Assembly (NCBI RefSeq): GCF_000688255.1
Contig: NZ_JHYS01000007.1
Location: forward strand, 121,246-185,245
DNA: 64,000 nucleotides
From: Simplicispira psychrophila DSM 11588
GTDB taxonomy: Bacteria; Pseudomonadota; Gammaproteobacteria; Burkholderiales; Burkholderiaceae_C
Direction of reading: 5' to 3'
The translations under genes were made by a program, and so were the position numbers. The notes beneath the pieces were generated by a model. That model saw nothing but the letters and a program-made list of their open reading frames with translations. It searched no databases and was not told where the DNA came from. Of this stretch, positions 43,318-51,636 are shown one piece after another (the first letter of the stretch is position 1; every line of letters starts with the position of its first letter).

Positions 43318-43464
43318 TTACTTGTTCTTCAACTTGCCACGCGGCGCCACAGCAGTGACGGGGGGCATCGGTCGGTCAGAGACCGAACCACCCTCCTTGG
43401 GCGGCGAAGTGTCCTTTTTGGGCTTCTTCGCCATTTTGTTGTCGTGCATCTGTCCTTTGGCCAT
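43318..43464 (-). CDS. Short basic protein (48 aa)
   Basis: A 48-residue frame: MAKGQMHDNKMAKKPKKDT at the start, a Pro/Ser middle and a basic end (PRGKLKNK). It has a strong AGGAGG 5 bases before ATG 43464 and ends 20 bases before the shared terminator, so it has a complete expression setting despite its size. No membrane segment or known domain; highly charged, likely disordered. Function unknown. Confidence 0.68.
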   Translation of the reverse strand: MAKGQMHDNKMAKKPKKDTSPPKEGGSVSDRPMPPVTAVAPRGKLKNK

Positions 43465-43651
43465 ACATCCTCCTGTCGGTCGCGAAATGTGACCTTAACC
43501 GGTAATGGTAAGGCAAAGCAGGCGCGTATCTGGGTGCCGCAGCGCAAGGGCATAAGACCCTTGCAAAAGTATCTTTTTGTTTCGATTATGCAAAAATAGT
43601 GAGCTACCGCACACTTACCTCATTCTCTCGTTTTTTGTAAAGTCATCTCCC

Positions 43652-45430
43652 ATGCATCTCAATAACATCAAAGTCGGCAGCCGCCTGGCGCTGGCATTTG
43701 GTCTCGTGCTGTTTATCGCTGCACTGGTGGCAAGCATCGGGGTGTGGCGTTTGCAGGATCTGGCCAGCACCACCCAGGTGCTAACGACCAAAGACACGGA
43801 AAAACTCCAACTCGTCACGCAATTGCGCCAGACAGCCGCGCTGAACTGGGTGCGCACGCGCGCCATCGTGCGCGAGACCGAACCCCAGCAGATTTCCCTG
43901 TGGATGACCGAAGTCGCCGCCACCAGCCAGGCCACGGCAGAGGCACACAAGCGCCTAATGGAACTGGTCTACTTGCCCCAAGGCAAGGCACTGCTGGAAA
44001 AGGTGCAGGAAGCACGCACGGCCTATAGCGGCCCGCGCAACGCTGTGCTGAAGAAAAAAGAAGCCGGCGAAGACATCAGCGCAGAATTTGACCGCAGCAT
44101 CCCGCCCCTGTCCGAAGCCTATATCGCCTCGATCACAGAATTTGAGCGCCTTCAGAAGGAGCTGTACACCGCCGCTCTGGAAGAAGTACAAAAAAATGCC
44201 GCTAATGGCCGTCTTATCCTGATTCTGGGCACCGTGCTGGCGCTGCTGCTGGGCGTCGCTGCAGCCTTCTCGCTCAGCCGCTCCATCACCACACCACTGC
44301 TCCAGGCAGTGCGCAGCGCCCGCGCCATTGCCGAGGGCGACCTGACGCAGCCGATTGACAGCCGCGGACGCGATGAAGCCGCTGAACTGCTGCAGGCCCT
44401 GCAACACATGCAGAGCAACCTGGCGAGCATGGTCGGCAATGTGCGCCAGGGCACGGACTCGATCGCCACCGCGTCCAGCCAGATCGCCTCGGGCAACAAC
44501 GACCTGTCAGCACGCACAGAGCAGCAAGCCAGCGCGCTGCAGCAAACCGCCGCGTCCATGGAAGAGCTGACCTCCACCGTACGGCAAAACGCCGATAACG
44601 CGCGCCAGGCCAATCAACTGGCCCTGTCGGCATCGGGCGTGGCCGTCCAGGGCGGCTCGGTGGTCTCGCAGGTGGTGGACACCATGGGCGCCATCAACGC
44701 CTCGTCGCAAAAAATTGCCGACATCATTGGCGTGATCGATGGCATTGCCTTTCAGACCAACATCCTGGCGCTGAACGCGGCCGTCGAAGCGGCGCGCGCG
44801 GGCGAGCAAGGCCGGGGCTTTGCCGTGGTGGCCAGCGAAGTGCGCTCGCTGGCCGGGCGCTCGGCCGCAGCGGCCAAAGAAATCAAGGAACTGATCGACG
44901 ACTCGGCCAGCAAGGTGGGCGCGGGCACTCTCTTGGTGAACGAGGCCGGCAAAACCATGCAGGACGTGGTCGGCAGCATCCAGCGCGTCACCGACATCAT
45001 GGGCGAGATCACCGCCGCCAGCCAGGAGCAGACTGCCGGCATCGAGCAGATCAACCAAGCCGTGGTGCAGATGGACCAAGTCACGCAGCAAAACGCGGCA
45101 CTGGTCGAAGAGGCTGCCGCTGCAGCGCAGTCGCTGCAAGAGCAGGCCAGCACGCTGGCACGCACGGTGAGTGCTTTCAAAATCCAAGGCGCGGGCTTGC
45201 AGTCCGGCAGCACCTACGCGGCGTCCACCCAGCAGCCGGGCAAACGGGCCAAGTCGCCCCAGCCGCTCGCCAAAACAGCCGCGCCCATCATCCGCAAAGC
45301 GCCTGCGGCCAAGTTGGCAGCCCCCTCCCGGGCGGCCGTGGGCGCGTCCCAGGCAGCGCGCAGCGCTCCGGCGCCCAAGGCTTCACCGGCAATTACCAGC
45401 GGCGCATCAGACGACTGGGAAGCGTTTTAA
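43652..45430 (+). CDS. Methyl-accepting chemotaxis protein
   Basis: 592 residues. TM1 about 10-30, a periplasmic four-helix-bundle (4HB_MCP) sensor to about 185, TM2 at about 188-210 ([22 protein letters not shown]), HAMP, then the signalling domain with hairpin tip [26 protein letters not shown]. An Ala/Pro/Lys-rich linker ends in DDWEAF, a CheR/CheB-tether-like pentapeptide. Start ATG 43652 ([17 protein letters not shown]) is where the TM1 region begins; the longer frame to 43577 adds nothing family-like. The ligand is unknown; no che genes are nearby. Confidence 0.93.
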   Translation: MHLNNIKVGSRLALAFGLVLFIAALVASIGVWRLQDLASTTQVLTTKDTEKLQLVTQLRQTAALNWVRTRAIVRETEPQQISLWMTEVAATSQATAEAHKRLMELVYLPQGKALLEKVQEARTAYSGPRNAVLKKKEAGEDISAEFDRSIPPLSEAYIASITEFERLQKELYTAALEEVQKNAANGRLILILGTVLALLLGVAAAFSLSRSITTPLLQAVRSARAIAEGDLTQPIDSRGRDEAAELLQALQHMQSNLASMVGNVRQGTDSIATASSQIASGNNDLSARTEQQASALQQTAASMEELTSTVRQNADNARQANQLALSASGVAVQGGSVVSQVVDTMGAINASSQKIADIIGVIDGIAFQTNILALNAAVEAARAGEQGRGFAVVASEVRSLAGRSAAAAKEIKELIDDSASKVGAGTLLVNEAGKTMQDVVGSIQRVTDIMGEITAASQEQTAGIEQINQAVVQMDQVTQQNAALVEEAAAAAQSLQEQASTLARTVSAFKIQGAGLQSGSTYAASTQQPGKRAKSPQPLAKTAAPIIRKAPAAKLAAPSRAAVGASQAARSAPAPKASPAITSGASDDWEAF

Positions 45431-45510
45431 AAACACTGCCTGCATGGCGCGCAGGGTCGTAACGATTTCTTCCGGCACACCCCGGCCCGCGCAGCGACAA
45501 TGCGGGCCGC

Positions 45511-46428
45511 ATGAAAAAACACATTCTTCCGCTTGCCCTGCTGGTGGGTCCCGCCAAAAACGATCCCCATCCGCTCATCCTTTATCACGGTCGCCGTTGC
45601 CCCGATGGCTTTGGCGCAGCACTGGCCGCCTGGCTGTACTACGGCCCTGATGGCGCCGAATTTCTGGGCCTGGACCATGGCGACATCCAGTCCCTTGCCG
45701 ACCTGCCAGCGCTGGACGGACGCACCGTCTACATCCTGGATTTTTCGTTTTCCGCCGACATCCTGCGCGGCATCGAAGAGCGCGCCGCCAAGCTGGTGAT
45801 GCTCGATCACCACAAGAGCGCCGCCGAAAAACTCACCGGTTTTGCCTGCCGCTGCGGTGTGGTGCACTTTGACATGCACAAGTCGGGCGCACGCCTGGCG
45901 TGGGAGTTTTTCCACCCGGACCAGCCCATCCCGGCGCTGCTGCAGTACATCGAGGACCGCGATATCTGGAAGTGGGAGTTTCCGGAAAGTGCGTCCTTTT
46001 TGTCGGCCCTGGACATGGAGCCGCAAACCTTTGCCCGTTGGCAGGAGATTGCCACCTTCAGCCCGGAACAGCTGACCACCTTCATGGCGCGCGGCGGCGC
46101 CATGGACGAAAAATACCGCAAGCTCGCCACCGACATTGCCGAGGGCGCACAGCCCGTCACCTTCAATGGCGTCACCGGCCTGATGGTCAACGCACCCGGC
46201 ATGTTCCACAGCCTAGTGGGCGACCTGCTGTCGGCCAAAACCAGCACCTTTGGCCTGATGTGGAGTGCCAGCAGCACCGGTGTCAAAGTCGGCCTGCGTG
46301 CGCAGCGCAACTTTGACTGCATCGCCTTGGCCGAGAGCATGGGCGGCGGCGGCCATGCGCAGGCCTGCGGTTTCAAGATGGGTATTGAACGCTTGCCTGA
46401 GCTACTGAGTGGTGTGCTGAACGCCTAA
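45511..46428 (+). CDS. DHH/DHHA1 family phosphoesterase
   Basis: 305 residues with motif I ILYHGRRCPDGFGAALAAW, the DHH motif LVMLDHHKSA and the C-terminal DHHA1 glycine motif GGGGHAQACGF. Members hydrolyse phosphodiester bonds in nucleotides or short oligonucleotides. No RecJ OB domain or PAS/GGDEF modules are present, so it is a stand-alone NrnA-like enzyme; the substrate is uncertain. Start ATG 45511. Confidence 0.85.
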   Translation: MKKHILPLALLVGPAKNDPHPLILYHGRRCPDGFGAALAAWLYYGPDGAEFLGLDHGDIQSLADLPALDGRTVYILDFSFSADILRGIEERAAKLVMLDHHKSAAEKLTGFACRCGVVHFDMHKSGARLAWEFFHPDQPIPALLQYIEDRDIWKWEFPESASFLSALDMEPQTFARWQEIATFSPEQLTTFMARGGAMDEKYRKLATDIAEGAQPVTFNGVTGLMVNAPGMFHSLVGDLLSAKTSTFGLMWSASSTGVKVGLRAQRNFDCIALAESMGGGGHAQACGFKMGIERLPELLSGVLNA

Positions 46429-46438
46429 AGCATTCCCC

Positions 46439-46523
46439 GTAGGTCGGGTTAGCCCCAAAGGCGTCACCCGACAGGCGTCCTGAGTGCAGCCCTGTCGGGT
46501 TACGCTGCGCTAACCCGACCTAC
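46439..46523. repeat. REP-like paired inverted repeat (BIME type), copy B
   Basis: Begins GTAGGTCGGGTTAGCCCCAAA and ends GCTGCGCTAACCCGACCTAC. It is the same element as copy A in inverted orientation: the AACGCAGCG-type half is on the right here and on the left in copy A. Confidence 0.82.
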
Positions 46524-46534
46524 AAACTATCGAA

Positions 46535-46582
46535 TCAATAGCTATCACCGCACGCCTCATAAGCGTTACAAGCCATTTTGGC
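46535..46582 (+). repeat. Dispersed intergenic repeat, copy 8
   Basis: CAATAGCTATCACCGC, then AAGCGTTACAAGCCATTTTGG; lies between REP copy B and the end of the pseudouridine synthase gene. Confidence 0.62.
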
Positions 46583-46584
46583 AC

Positions 46585-47346
46585 TTAATCCCGTCGCGAA
46601 AGCGCCCCAGGCTGCACCACCACCCAAGGCCAGCGCTGCTGCAAACGCAGCCAGTCCGCCGCATCCGGCACGTTGGCCTGCAACGCCTCCCCGTCGCACG
46701 CCAACGTCAACATCTCCCCGCTGACCGGGTGCGGCACGGCCAGCGACTGTGCGTGCAGCCACAGGCGCGTTTGCCCCAGTTGCTGTGCCCACCAGCGGTT
46801 CAGCGGCCCTTTGCCATGGGTGGCATCGCCCAGAATCGGGTGCGCTAAATATTTGAGGTGGCGGCGAATCTGGTGGCGCCGCCCGGTGGTCGGCACCGCC
46901 TCGACCAACGACGCGCGCGTGGTGGCGTGGCGCGCATCGACACTTTCATTCAGCTCCAACCGTGCCAAACAGCGAAAGCGGGTGTGCGCTTCTTGCACCG
47001 GCGCATCGGGTGGCGCGTCATCGGGGCGCAGGGCGTGATCGACCTCGGCGCTGTCCGGCATCCAGCCGCGCACCAACGCTAGATAGCGCTTGTGCGTGCG
47101 CTGGTGCTCAAACGCCTGCGCCAACGCGCGCGCCGCGTCGCTGTGCAGGGCCATCACCAACACACCGCAGGTGCCCTTGTCGAGCCGGTGCACCGGATAG
47201 ACGCGCTGGCCGATCTGGTCGCGCAGGGTTTGCATGACAAAGCGCGTTTCACCGGCGTCCAGTCCGGTCCGGTGTACCAACCAGCCGGCCGGCTTGTACA
47301 CCGCCACCATGTGCTCGTCGCGCCAGAGGATGTGCAGGGCGGTCAT
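46585..47346 (-). CDS. truC: RluA-family pseudouridine synthase (TruC-like)
   Basis: 253 residues. Catalytic motif VHRLDKGTCGVL contains the conserved Asp, with GRRHQIRRHLKYLAHPILGD downstream; no S4 domain. Length and the N-terminal ILWRDEHMVAVYKPAGWLVHR match TruC, which makes pseudouridine 65 in tRNA. Start ATG 47346 overlaps the nuclease stop as ATGA. Confidence 0.85.
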   Translation of the reverse strand: MTALHILWRDEHMVAVYKPAGWLVHRTGLDAGETRFVMQTLRDQIGQRVYPVHRLDKGTCGVLVMALHSDAARALAQAFEHQRTHKRYLALVRGWMPDSAEVDHALRPDDAPPDAPVQEAHTRFRCLARLELNESVDARHATTRASLVEAVPTTGRRHQIRRHLKYLAHPILGDATHGKGPLNRWWAQQLGQTRLWLHAQSLAVPHPVSGEMLTLACDGEALQANVPDAADWLRLQQRWPWVVVQPGALSRRD

Positions 47347-47861
47347 ACGGCGACTCGGCGCAGGTAGCGGTGGCGATACGTCCACGGCGCCACGGGCCGG
47401 CGCTGCGCCCACAGACCCATGCCTCGGGCCTTTGCCTGGCGCTGCAGCGGCGCCAGATACGGATGCTGGCGCGCATACGGCGTGTACACCCAGGCCAGCC
47501 CGGCGCGTACCTGGGCGCTGGCGACATCGGTGCTGCCGCAGCGCACATTGGCTACGCTGCGGCCGTAAGCGTCCTGGTCCAGCGGCTCGATGCGCGCGCG
47601 CTGGCGCAAACACAGCTGCAACAGATTTTTGCGCGCCTGCGTGCCATACGCCTGGCGGCTCTCAGGCGCGTCGATCGCAGCAATACGCACTTTAATCTGG
47701 TACGCAGCAGCCGGGAGGCCACAGCGGGCGGTGAGGGTATCGCCGTCACTGATGGCGACGACCAGGCAAAACAAGGCAGCAATAGACACGGGCAAAGGAC
47801 GCAAAAAAAAGTGGGTCAAGCATCCCACTATAAAACGTGTTTTCACTGGATTTTCCGCCAT
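47343..47861 (-). CDS. Thermonuclease-family (SNase-like) nuclease
   Basis: 172 residues. A hydrophobic N-terminal segment (VSIAALFCLVVA, about 25-37) suggests export or anchoring, followed by SDGDTLTARCG, IAAIDAPESRQAYGTQARKNL and an SNase-like core (AYGRSVANVRCG, QVRAGLAWVY). The catalytic Arg/Asp/Glu set of staphylococcal nuclease appears conserved in part. It is translationally coupled to truC. Confidence 0.83.
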   Translation of the reverse strand: MAENPVKTRFIVGCLTHFFLRPLPVSIAALFCLVVAISDGDTLTARCGLPAAAYQIKVRIAAIDAPESRQAYGTQARKNLLQLCLRQRARIEPLDQDAYGRSVANVRCGSTDVASAQVRAGLAWVYTPYARQHPYLAPLQRQAKARGMGLWAQRRPVAPWTYRHRYLRRVAV

Positions 47862-47978
47862 CTGCCGAAAATTTGAGCACCGGGCTGCAGCCCAATGCCG
47901 GCGCGGCCTGGCACCAGTTATCCCGAAGGTTTTCCACAGATCAGCCCACAGAAGCCGGGCATAAGTAAAAACCCTTGG

Positions 47979-48551
47979 TCAATCGGGCACATCTTGCGTC
48001 GGCAATGCCTCGTTAGAGAGCAGAAAACGCTTCACGAGGTCAAAAAAGCTGTCGTAGAAATCGTTGTCGGCAATGGTTTGGCTGCCGATCTTGACCAACG
48101 ACTCCCCTCCTCCGGTCATGAAGGGCAGTGACAGCGAGCCGACGCCGCCCACCCCCAAGCTGGCAGAGTTGTTGGATTTTTTCAGGGTATAGCTGTCTTG
48201 CAGCGCCGTGACAAAACCCAGGCTGATGCTGGCGTCGGCGCTTTCAGGCACACACACCACGCGAATCATCACCTGCACATGCGCGTCGGCTTCGGGCTGG
48301 AAGTTTTTTTGTCCCGCCACCAGATCGGGCGTGGTGGTGCTGATGATGTAGCCCTGGCTGAGCAGCGCACGCCGCGCCGCCTCGCAGGTCTGCGCCGGAG
48401 TGGCATCAAACAGCCGTGAATAGGTGGAGACGGAACCAAATTTTTCTTGCGGTGCCAGCACCTTGCCTTCGGTGGCGCAGCCGGCCAGCAGCGCGGCCAT
48501 CGCGAGCATCCCCAGCACGGCAGTGGCCTGGCGTATCCATGAAAAATTCAC
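47979..48551 (-). CDS. DUF2242 lipoprotein
   Basis: 190 residues with lipobox LAMAALLAGC after a short basic start, then a DUF2242 domain (PAQTCEAARRALLSQGYIIS, GQKNFQPEADAHVQVMIRVVC, SLVKIGSQTIADNDFYDSFF). Start is GTG 48551 with AAGGAG eight bases upstream, as no ATG fits. Likely attached to a membrane facing the periplasm; function unknown. Confidence 0.85.
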   Translation of the reverse strand: MNFSWIRQATAVLGMLAMAALLAGCATEGKVLAPQEKFGSVSTYSRLFDATPAQTCEAARRALLSQGYIISTTTPDLVAGQKNFQPEADAHVQVMIRVVCVPESADASISLGFVTALQDSYTLKKSNNSASLGVGGVGSLSLPFMTGGGESLVKIGSQTIADNDFYDSFFDLVKRFLLSNEALPTQDVPD

Positions 48552-48582
48552 TGCGATAACTCCTTGGAACCGGCCATGGCGC

Positions 48583-49188
48583 TCAACCCACCAGCAACTG
48601 TTGGTACGCCTTGCGCGTGGCCGGCGACACGGCCGCCAGCACCTGCTCGTACGAGGTCTGATGGCGTCCCAGCAGGCGCGCCGACGCAATGGTTCTGGAT
48701 TTACAAAACCAGTGGCAGGTGTGCTGCATCAGAAACAGCTCCGCCGTCAGCGTGAACGCCTTGTCGCGCGGACTGCGCCCGGTGTCGTTGCGCGCCACCG
48801 CCTCAATGCCCTGGGCGTGGATCTGCATGGCAGCGCGCAGGTCAAAGGTGCTGCGCGGAAACAACTGGTCGGCATAGGCGATGGCTATCGGCAGTTTGCT
48901 GACACGGGTCTCCAGCGGAGTCAGTCGGGCCAGATCGGTGGCAAAGCGTTTGAACTGCTCGTACAAGCTGACCTCGGCCGTACTCAATAGGCTCCAGATC
49001 TGCCCACGCCGCTCTTCATCGGCCTCGCCCAGCGCGCGCAGATAGCCTTGCGTCAGCGTCTCCATCAGCTTTTCTATCTGGAACTGCGCCAGGTAGCGCC
49101 CCAGCAGGGCCATGCGCCCGGCTTGGTAGCGCACCTTGAGCAGATGCGCGCCCATGGCCAGCAGCATCGTCAAAAACAGGATATCCAT
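48583..49188 (-). CDS. Conserved hypothetical protein with N-terminal membrane segment
   Basis: 201 residues beginning MDILFLTMLLAMGAHLLKV (one short hydrophobic segment), then a soluble helical domain (LMETLTQGYLRALGEADEERRGQ, SLYEQFKRFATDLARLTPLETR). Several Cys/His occur in LFLMQHTCHWFCKSR. I do not recognise the family. It lies 5 bases after the diaminopimelate dehydrogenase remnant and 31 bases before the DUF2242 lipoprotein, possibly one transcript. Confidence 0.7.
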   Translation of the reverse strand: MDILFLTMLLAMGAHLLKVRYQAGRMALLGRYLAQFQIEKLMETLTQGYLRALGEADEERRGQIWSLLSTAEVSLYEQFKRFATDLARLTPLETRVSKLPIAIAYADQLFPRSTFDLRAAMQIHAQGIEAVARNDTGRSPRDKAFTLTAELFLMQHTCHWFCKSRTIASARLLGRHQTSYEQVLAAVSPATRKAYQQLLVG

Positions 49189-49193
49189 TGTGT

Positions 49194-49310
49194 TTACAGC
49201 AGTTGAGCGCGCAATTGCAGCGCCATGTCGGGATTGCGGGCAAGGCTGGCCTCGACGCCACGCCCCAGATGGCCGTAGCCGGCAATGCTGATGCGGAGGG
49301 TGTCACTCAT
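49194..49310 (-). pseudogene. ddh: N-terminal remnant of meso-diaminopimelate dehydrogenase
   Basis: A 38-residue frame reads MSDTLRISIAGYGHLGRGVE, then ASLARNPDMALQL, and stops. This is the Rossmann start of Ddh (family pattern I.GYG.LGRGVE.....NPDM.L). The other roughly 285 residues are missing; the next gene begins 5 bases after its stop. A start codon and AGGA remain, so a short peptide could still be made. Deletion of the gene body is the simplest reading. Confidence 0.6.
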
Positions 49311-49391
49311 GGTGTCGTCCTGTCAGTTGGAATGAAAAATCGACCCGTATTGCAACACGCCAGAGCGCAGTCATGCGGCTGTCATCGAATT

Positions 49392-50300
49392 TTATGGAGC
49401 AACCAGCGCAGATGCGCGCGCTGTGCGGCGCTCGCGCAGCCAGTGGCGCAGGCCATCGAGTACCAGCACGCCCACTGCCGCAAATACCAGTGCATAGGTC
49501 GGCCATTGCCCTGGCGCTAGGCTCTCGCCCAGCAACAAGGCCACCAACACCAGCAGCACCGGCTCGACATACGACAGCAGGCCAAACAAGCCCATCGGCA
49601 ACCAGCTGCTGGCGGCCATGTACAGCGCCAGCGCCACGGCACTGAGCCCCCGCAGCAGCGGCAGCAAAACAAACAACACCGGATGACCGGAAAATAGCGC
49701 CACGCTGGACGGCGCTCGCCCGATAAAAAACAACGCTACCGGCACCAGCAAGGCCATGTCCAGCCAATGCCCGGCCAAGTGAGCGGTGCGCAAGCGCCGG
49801 CGCAGTACAAAGTACGCCGTATACCCCCCGGCTACCAACCACATCTCCCACGACAGGCTGCCCGCGCGCCACAGCTCAAAACCCACGCCCGCCGCCGCCA
49901 GCGCGGTCGAAAGCTGCTGCGCCCGCGACAGCCGCTCGCCAAACAACACGCGCCCGGCCAGCACCATCACCAATGGCAGCAAAAAATAGCCCAGCGACAC
50001 CGGCAGCGCGCGCCCGTGCAGCGGCGCCCACATGAACAGCCACAACTGCACGCCCAGCAGGGCGGCGCTCAGCAGCAGCCACAGCGCGCTGCGCGGCGCC
50101 CGGCAGACGCTGCGCCACAGCTGGCGCAGCCGCACACCCTCGCCGCGCCAGAGCAGCAGCACGGTGGTGAAGGGCAGCGTCAGCAACACGCGCCAGCCAA
50201 AAATCTGCTCCCCATCAAGTGGCGCCAAAAAGGGCGAGAGAAAATAAATACCGCCAAACAGGACCGAAGCCAGGGCGGACGCAATAAGGCCCTTGATCAC
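49392..50300 (-). CDS. rarD: EamA-family transporter RarD
   Basis: 302 residues with ten membrane segments in two EamA repeats. N-terminal LIASALASVLFGGIYFLSPFL and EQIFGWRVLLTLPF and the region SLGYFLLPLVMVLAGRVLFGERLS fit the RarD subgroup (a putative drug or metabolite exporter; substrate not known). Start ATG 50300. Confidence 0.87.
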   Translation of the reverse strand: MIKGLIASALASVLFGGIYFLSPFLAPLDGEQIFGWRVLLTLPFTTVLLLWRGEGVRLRQLWRSVCRAPRSALWLLLSAALLGVQLWLFMWAPLHGRALPVSLGYFLLPLVMVLAGRVLFGERLSRAQQLSTALAAAGVGFELWRAGSLSWEMWLVAGGYTAYFVLRRRLRTAHLAGHWLDMALLVPVALFFIGRAPSSVALFSGHPVLFVLLPLLRGLSAVALALYMAASSWLPMGLFGLLSYVEPVLLVLVALLLGESLAPGQWPTYALVFAAVGVLVLDGLRHWLRERRTARASALVAP

Positions 50301-50506
50301 AAATACGGGCTTTCAGGGAAACGCTAAACAAGCGGTAGCGAGGTAAGAACAAGAGCGATGGCACGACTGCCGTGCCGGGCACCATTGTCGGATGTGGGCG
50401 AAAAGACCAGCGCGACAAGGCTATTTATCGATACAGTTTGAAACCAAACCAAGAAAAGTGACACACTGCAGGCCGCCGCTGATAAAGCCTAGGCCCGGGG
50501 ACCGGG

Positions 50507-51001
50507 ATGGCGCCGTTCAAAGCTCTTTATAAAGAAATCGAGGCCGCCTTGATACAAAAACAATCTTGCGCCTTTTTGCTGGCTGCGTTGCTGTGCCTGC
50601 CCGCCATGGCCGCCCGTGAATCCAGTGACATCATTGGCCATGTCCAGCACCTTATGGGAACAGCATCTGTCGTGCGTGACAGTGCCGTCGTTTCCCTGAC
50701 TGCGGGTGCTGCCCTCTATAAGGGGGATGTGGTTCGCACCGGCAAGCCCGGTGCAGCGGGCGTGGTGCTGACGGATGACACCACCATCTCAATGGGCTCT
50801 GGCAGTGAGATCGCCCTGAATGATTACGTTTTTCAGCCTAAAGACGGCCAATTTGCATTGGCTTTAAAAATGGTCAAAGGCACCTTTGCCTACGTCACCG
50901 GGCAAATCGTCAAGCTCTCGCCAGCATCCGCCCAAGTGCAAACTCCGGACGCCACCATCGCGGTACGCGGTACCAAGCTGTTGATTCAGATCGAGGAGTG
51001 A
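50507..51001 (+). CDS. FecR-domain periplasmic protein
   Basis: 164 residues. A signal peptide-like segment (CAFLLAALLCLPAMA) is followed by a FecR domain: GTASVVRDSAVVSLTAGAALYKGDVVRTG, TTISMGSGSEIALNDYVF and TPDATIAVRGTKL. The start is uncertain: ATG 50507 is given, but TTG 50549 (with GAGG just before) would yield a more normal signal peptide. It is the first of three genes (FecR, OmpA-like, CHASE2-HD-GYP); its stop overlaps a GTG of the next frame. Confidence 0.83.
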   Translation: MAPFKALYKEIEAALIQKQSCAFLLAALLCLPAMAARESSDIIGHVQHLMGTASVVRDSAVVSLTAGAALYKGDVVRTGKPGAAGVVLTDDTTISMGSGSEIALNDYVFQPKDGQFALALKMVKGTFAYVTGQIVKLSPASAQVQTPDATIAVRGTKLLIQIEE

Positions 51002-51006
51002 CCAGC

Positions 51007-51624
51007 ATGGCCTGCACAACAACACCCCAATGGAATCTGTGGCTGACCGGATGCCTTCTCGTAGCCTTGACCGGGTGTACTGCACCCCGCCAATCCATCG
51101 TTTTAGTCCCTGATCCGGCAGGCCATGTAGGTGCCGCAGAGGTACGCACCGCCGTGGGTGCACAAGTGTTGCAAAAAGCGGGGGACATGACCCGTACCCA
51201 GAGTGCTGCGGCAGCCCCCTCGGCACTGACCACCGCGGATGCGGCTTTCGTCAATACCACCTTTGGCGAAGCCTTGTCGGTAGAGCCCGCCCCAGCCCAA
51301 ACTTTTACCCTGTTGTTTGAGAACGGCTCGTCGGTTTTGCGTGCTGATTCGTTAGCCCAGCTGGACGAAATTGCCACCGCCAGCCACCGGCGCATGGCGG
51401 TACGCGTCACCATCAGCGGCCACACCGATGCAGTCGGCTCTGACAAACTCAACGACGGCTTGGCCCGCGCCCGGGCTGAAGAAGTCAAGCACCAACTGCT
51501 GCAACGCCAGGTTCCTCCCGCGCTGCTTTCTACCAGCTCGCATGGCAAGGGCAATCCACTGATTCCTACGCCCGATGGCGTGGCTGAACCCCGCAACCGG
51601 CGGGTGGTAGTCATCGTTCGCTAG
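51007..51624 (+). CDS. OmpA-family lipoprotein
   Basis: 205 residues. Lipobox LVALTGC near residue 24, then a spacer, then an OmpA C-like peptidoglycan-binding domain: FENGSSVLRADSLAQL, TISGHTDAVGSDKLNDGLARARAEEVKHQL and a final EPRNRRVVVIVR. It should be anchored in the outer membrane and grip peptidoglycan. ATG 51007 has GGAG about nine bases upstream; a GTG overlapping the FecR stop is the alternative. Confidence 0.86.
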   Translation: MACTTTPQWNLWLTGCLLVALTGCTAPRQSIVLVPDPAGHVGAAEVRTAVGAQVLQKAGDMTRTQSAAAAPSALTTADAAFVNTTFGEALSVEPAPAQTFTLLFENGSSVLRADSLAQLDEIATASHRRMAVRVTISGHTDAVGSDKLNDGLARARAEEVKHQLLQRQVPPALLSTSSHGKGNPLIPTPDGVAEPRNRRVVVIVR

Positions 51625-51636
51625 GCACTGCACCCG

